Positions 15,147-16,094 of a DNA stretch of 16,094 nucleotides are shown one piece after another. The stretch is from an uncultured beta proteobacterium (GTDB taxonomy: Bacteria; Pseudomonadota; Gammaproteobacteria; Burkholderiales; Burkholderiaceae_C). Location: NCBI GenBank assembly GCA_903958915.1, contig CAJBVC010000966.1, forward strand, positions 1 through 16,094, in the 5' to 3' direction. Position 1 is the first letter of the stretch; each line of letters opens with the position of its first letter. Below the pieces are notes generated by a model. That model saw only the letters and a list, made by a program, of their open reading frames with translations, made no database searches and was not told where the DNA came from. A program made the position numbers and the translations under genes.

Positions 15147-15818
15147 ATGGAAATTCATGAAGTAAACGTACTGCGATGGTTGCACATTGTTGCCATGGTT
15201 TACTGGCTGGGGGGGGAGTGGGGCGTGTTTCAGACCTCCTACAACGTGATCAATCGCAATCTGTCCATGGACGAGCGTCGCAGACATATGGAGACAGCCT
15301 ACCGCATCGATATTCTGGCGCGCACCGGCATCATCATGCTGCTCCCGCTGGGCCTGCACATGGGTTTTCTGTGGGGTACCCAACCCCTGGGCGGAGGCTG
15401 GTTGACCTTGATGTGGGTGCTGTTTGCCGGGTGGCTGGGCTTGTGCTGGTCGGCCTTCTATTTCCGGGAAACCGACACCGGCTTGCGCTTGACCAAGATC
15501 GATGAAGCCATCCGTTTTGTACTGATTCCCGTATTGCTGATCAGCTCCATTTCTTCCTTGTTGGGCTACGGACCATTCGGACCAGCAAAGTGGTATTCCG
15601 CCAAGGTGCTGACCTATTCGCTGACTCTTGTGATTGGCCTGAAGTTGCGTTTCATCATGCGCGAATGGACCGAAATGTTCCGTGCCTTAGCGCTTGGCCC
15701 CTCTGCCGAGATCGAAACCCGACTGGAAAAATCCATCCGCTTTGGGCGCAGCATTGCCTATGGGTATTGGATCCTGATCCTGACCACCGCATTCTTTGGT
15801 GCAACCAAACCGTTTTGA
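15147..15818 (+). CDS. Six-TM membrane protein with conserved His (paralogue of the 2094-2771 product)
   Basis: This 223-aa integral membrane protein has about six predicted helices (near residues 8-28, 55-76, 82-104, 118-140, 147-168 and 198-219). It shares with the minus-strand protein at 2094-2771 the TM1 segment H13...YWLGGEWGVF, H71 at the end of TM2, WLGL in TM3, KIDEAIRFVLI and GPSAEI, all at a two-residue offset. Conserved H13 and H71 could hold heme or copper (inference). GGAGA about nine bases before the ATG at 15147 marks the start. The following gene begins ten bases after its stop, so the two are co-transcribed. The 154-bp gap upstream contains hairpins and a poor GG-N10-GC match (15108-15121) but no convincing promoter. 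Confidence 0.85.
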   Translation: MEIHEVNVLRWLHIVAMVYWLGGEWGVFQTSYNVINRNLSMDERRRHMETAYRIDILARTGIIMLLPLGLHMGFLWGTQPLGGGWLTLMWVLFAGWLGLCWSAFYFRETDTGLRLTKIDEAIRFVLIPVLLISSISSLLGYGPFGPAKWYSAKVLTYSLTLVIGLKLRFIMREWTEMFRALALGPSAEIETRLEKSIRFGRSIAYGYWILILTTAFFGATKPF

Positions 15819-15828
15819 GAGGCTATCC

Positions 15829-16094
15829 ATGAAACACAAGACCATTCGCGGAGCCATCCGCTACACCAGCACCAAGCCCGAGCGACTCGGTCAGGAACGG
15901 GGGCGCGAGTATTTCAGCCTGACCGATCAGGCCGACGGTGTGCGGGTGGTGCACGCCCACTGCGAAATTGACGATGCGCCAAATGTCATTCGCGATGTGG
16001 TGATGGCCCTGGATGCACAGTGGTACCCGCTGGACTGCTCGGTTCGCATCACGGTGGGTGATCAATACGAAGGCACCGGCCTCATGCACTTCAC
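15829..16094 (+). CDS. Unrecognised protein, N-terminal 88 residues (runs off window)
   Basis: The frame is open from the ATG at 15829 to the window end, giving 88 complete codons. A GAGAGG ribosome site overlaps the stop of the membrane-protein gene just upstream, so translation is probably linked. The visible part is soluble and hydrophilic, starting MKHKTIRGAIRYTS, with HAHCEIDDAPNVIRDVVMALD near residues 42-62. There is no signal peptide or membrane helix. I do not recognise a family, and the missing C-terminal part is needed to say more. Confidence 0.75.
   Translation, partial: MKHKTIRGAIRYTSTKPERLGQERGREYFSLTDQADGVRVVHAHCEIDDAPNVIRDVVMALDAQWYPLDCSVRITVGDQYEGTGLMHF

Overview
The window looks like an accessory catabolic gene cluster from a proteobacterium. 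A betaproteobacterium is my best guess, based on codon flavour, two consensus sigma-54 promoters, and the mix of CaiB-type CoA transferases, HyuA/HyuB and a transhydroxylase-type molybdoenzyme. No rRNA, tRNA, IS element, CRISPR array or phage gene is visible. Genes are tightly packed and I see no broken genes; the first and last genes run off the window.

Layout. (1) 1-2771, minus strand: a 6-TM membrane protein, a GST-like protein, and a molybdopterin enzyme of the pyrogallol-phloroglucinol transhydroxylase / resorcinol hydroxylase type with an N-terminal SCP2-like domain (its 3' part lies outside the window). (2) 2772-3236: a divergent control region with helically phased TGTTTC repeats, a consensus sigma-54 promoter firing right and a weaker candidate firing left. 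(3) 3237-6518, plus strand: family III CoA transferase, LeuC-like and LeuD-like genes, overlapping and probably translationally coupled. (4) 6519-6753: a second control region with the same repeat type and another consensus sigma-54 promoter. (5) 6754-7953: a second family III CoA transferase ending in a 15-bp perfect hairpin. (6) 8030-14992: HyuA, HyuB, an AMP-forming acyl-CoA ligase, an 88-aa protein of unknown family and a two-domain cupin with a His-rich tail. (7) 15147 to the end: a second 6-TM membrane protein, paralogous to the one in region 1, and the start of an unrecognised gene.

How it may work together (inference). The cluster has enzymes for redox-neutral hydroxyl transfer or hydration (Mo enzyme), ATP-dependent activation of a carbonyl or cyclic amide (HyuAB, with the spacing of the acetone carboxylase metal ligands), CoA activation (ligase and two CoA transferases) and hydration/dehydration of a branched hydroxy-diacid (LeuCD-like). 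This reads as a catabolic route for one organic compound, perhaps a hydrophobic ketone or hydroxylated ring, switched on by one sigma-54-dependent activator encoded elsewhere. The substrate cannot be deduced from sequence alone.
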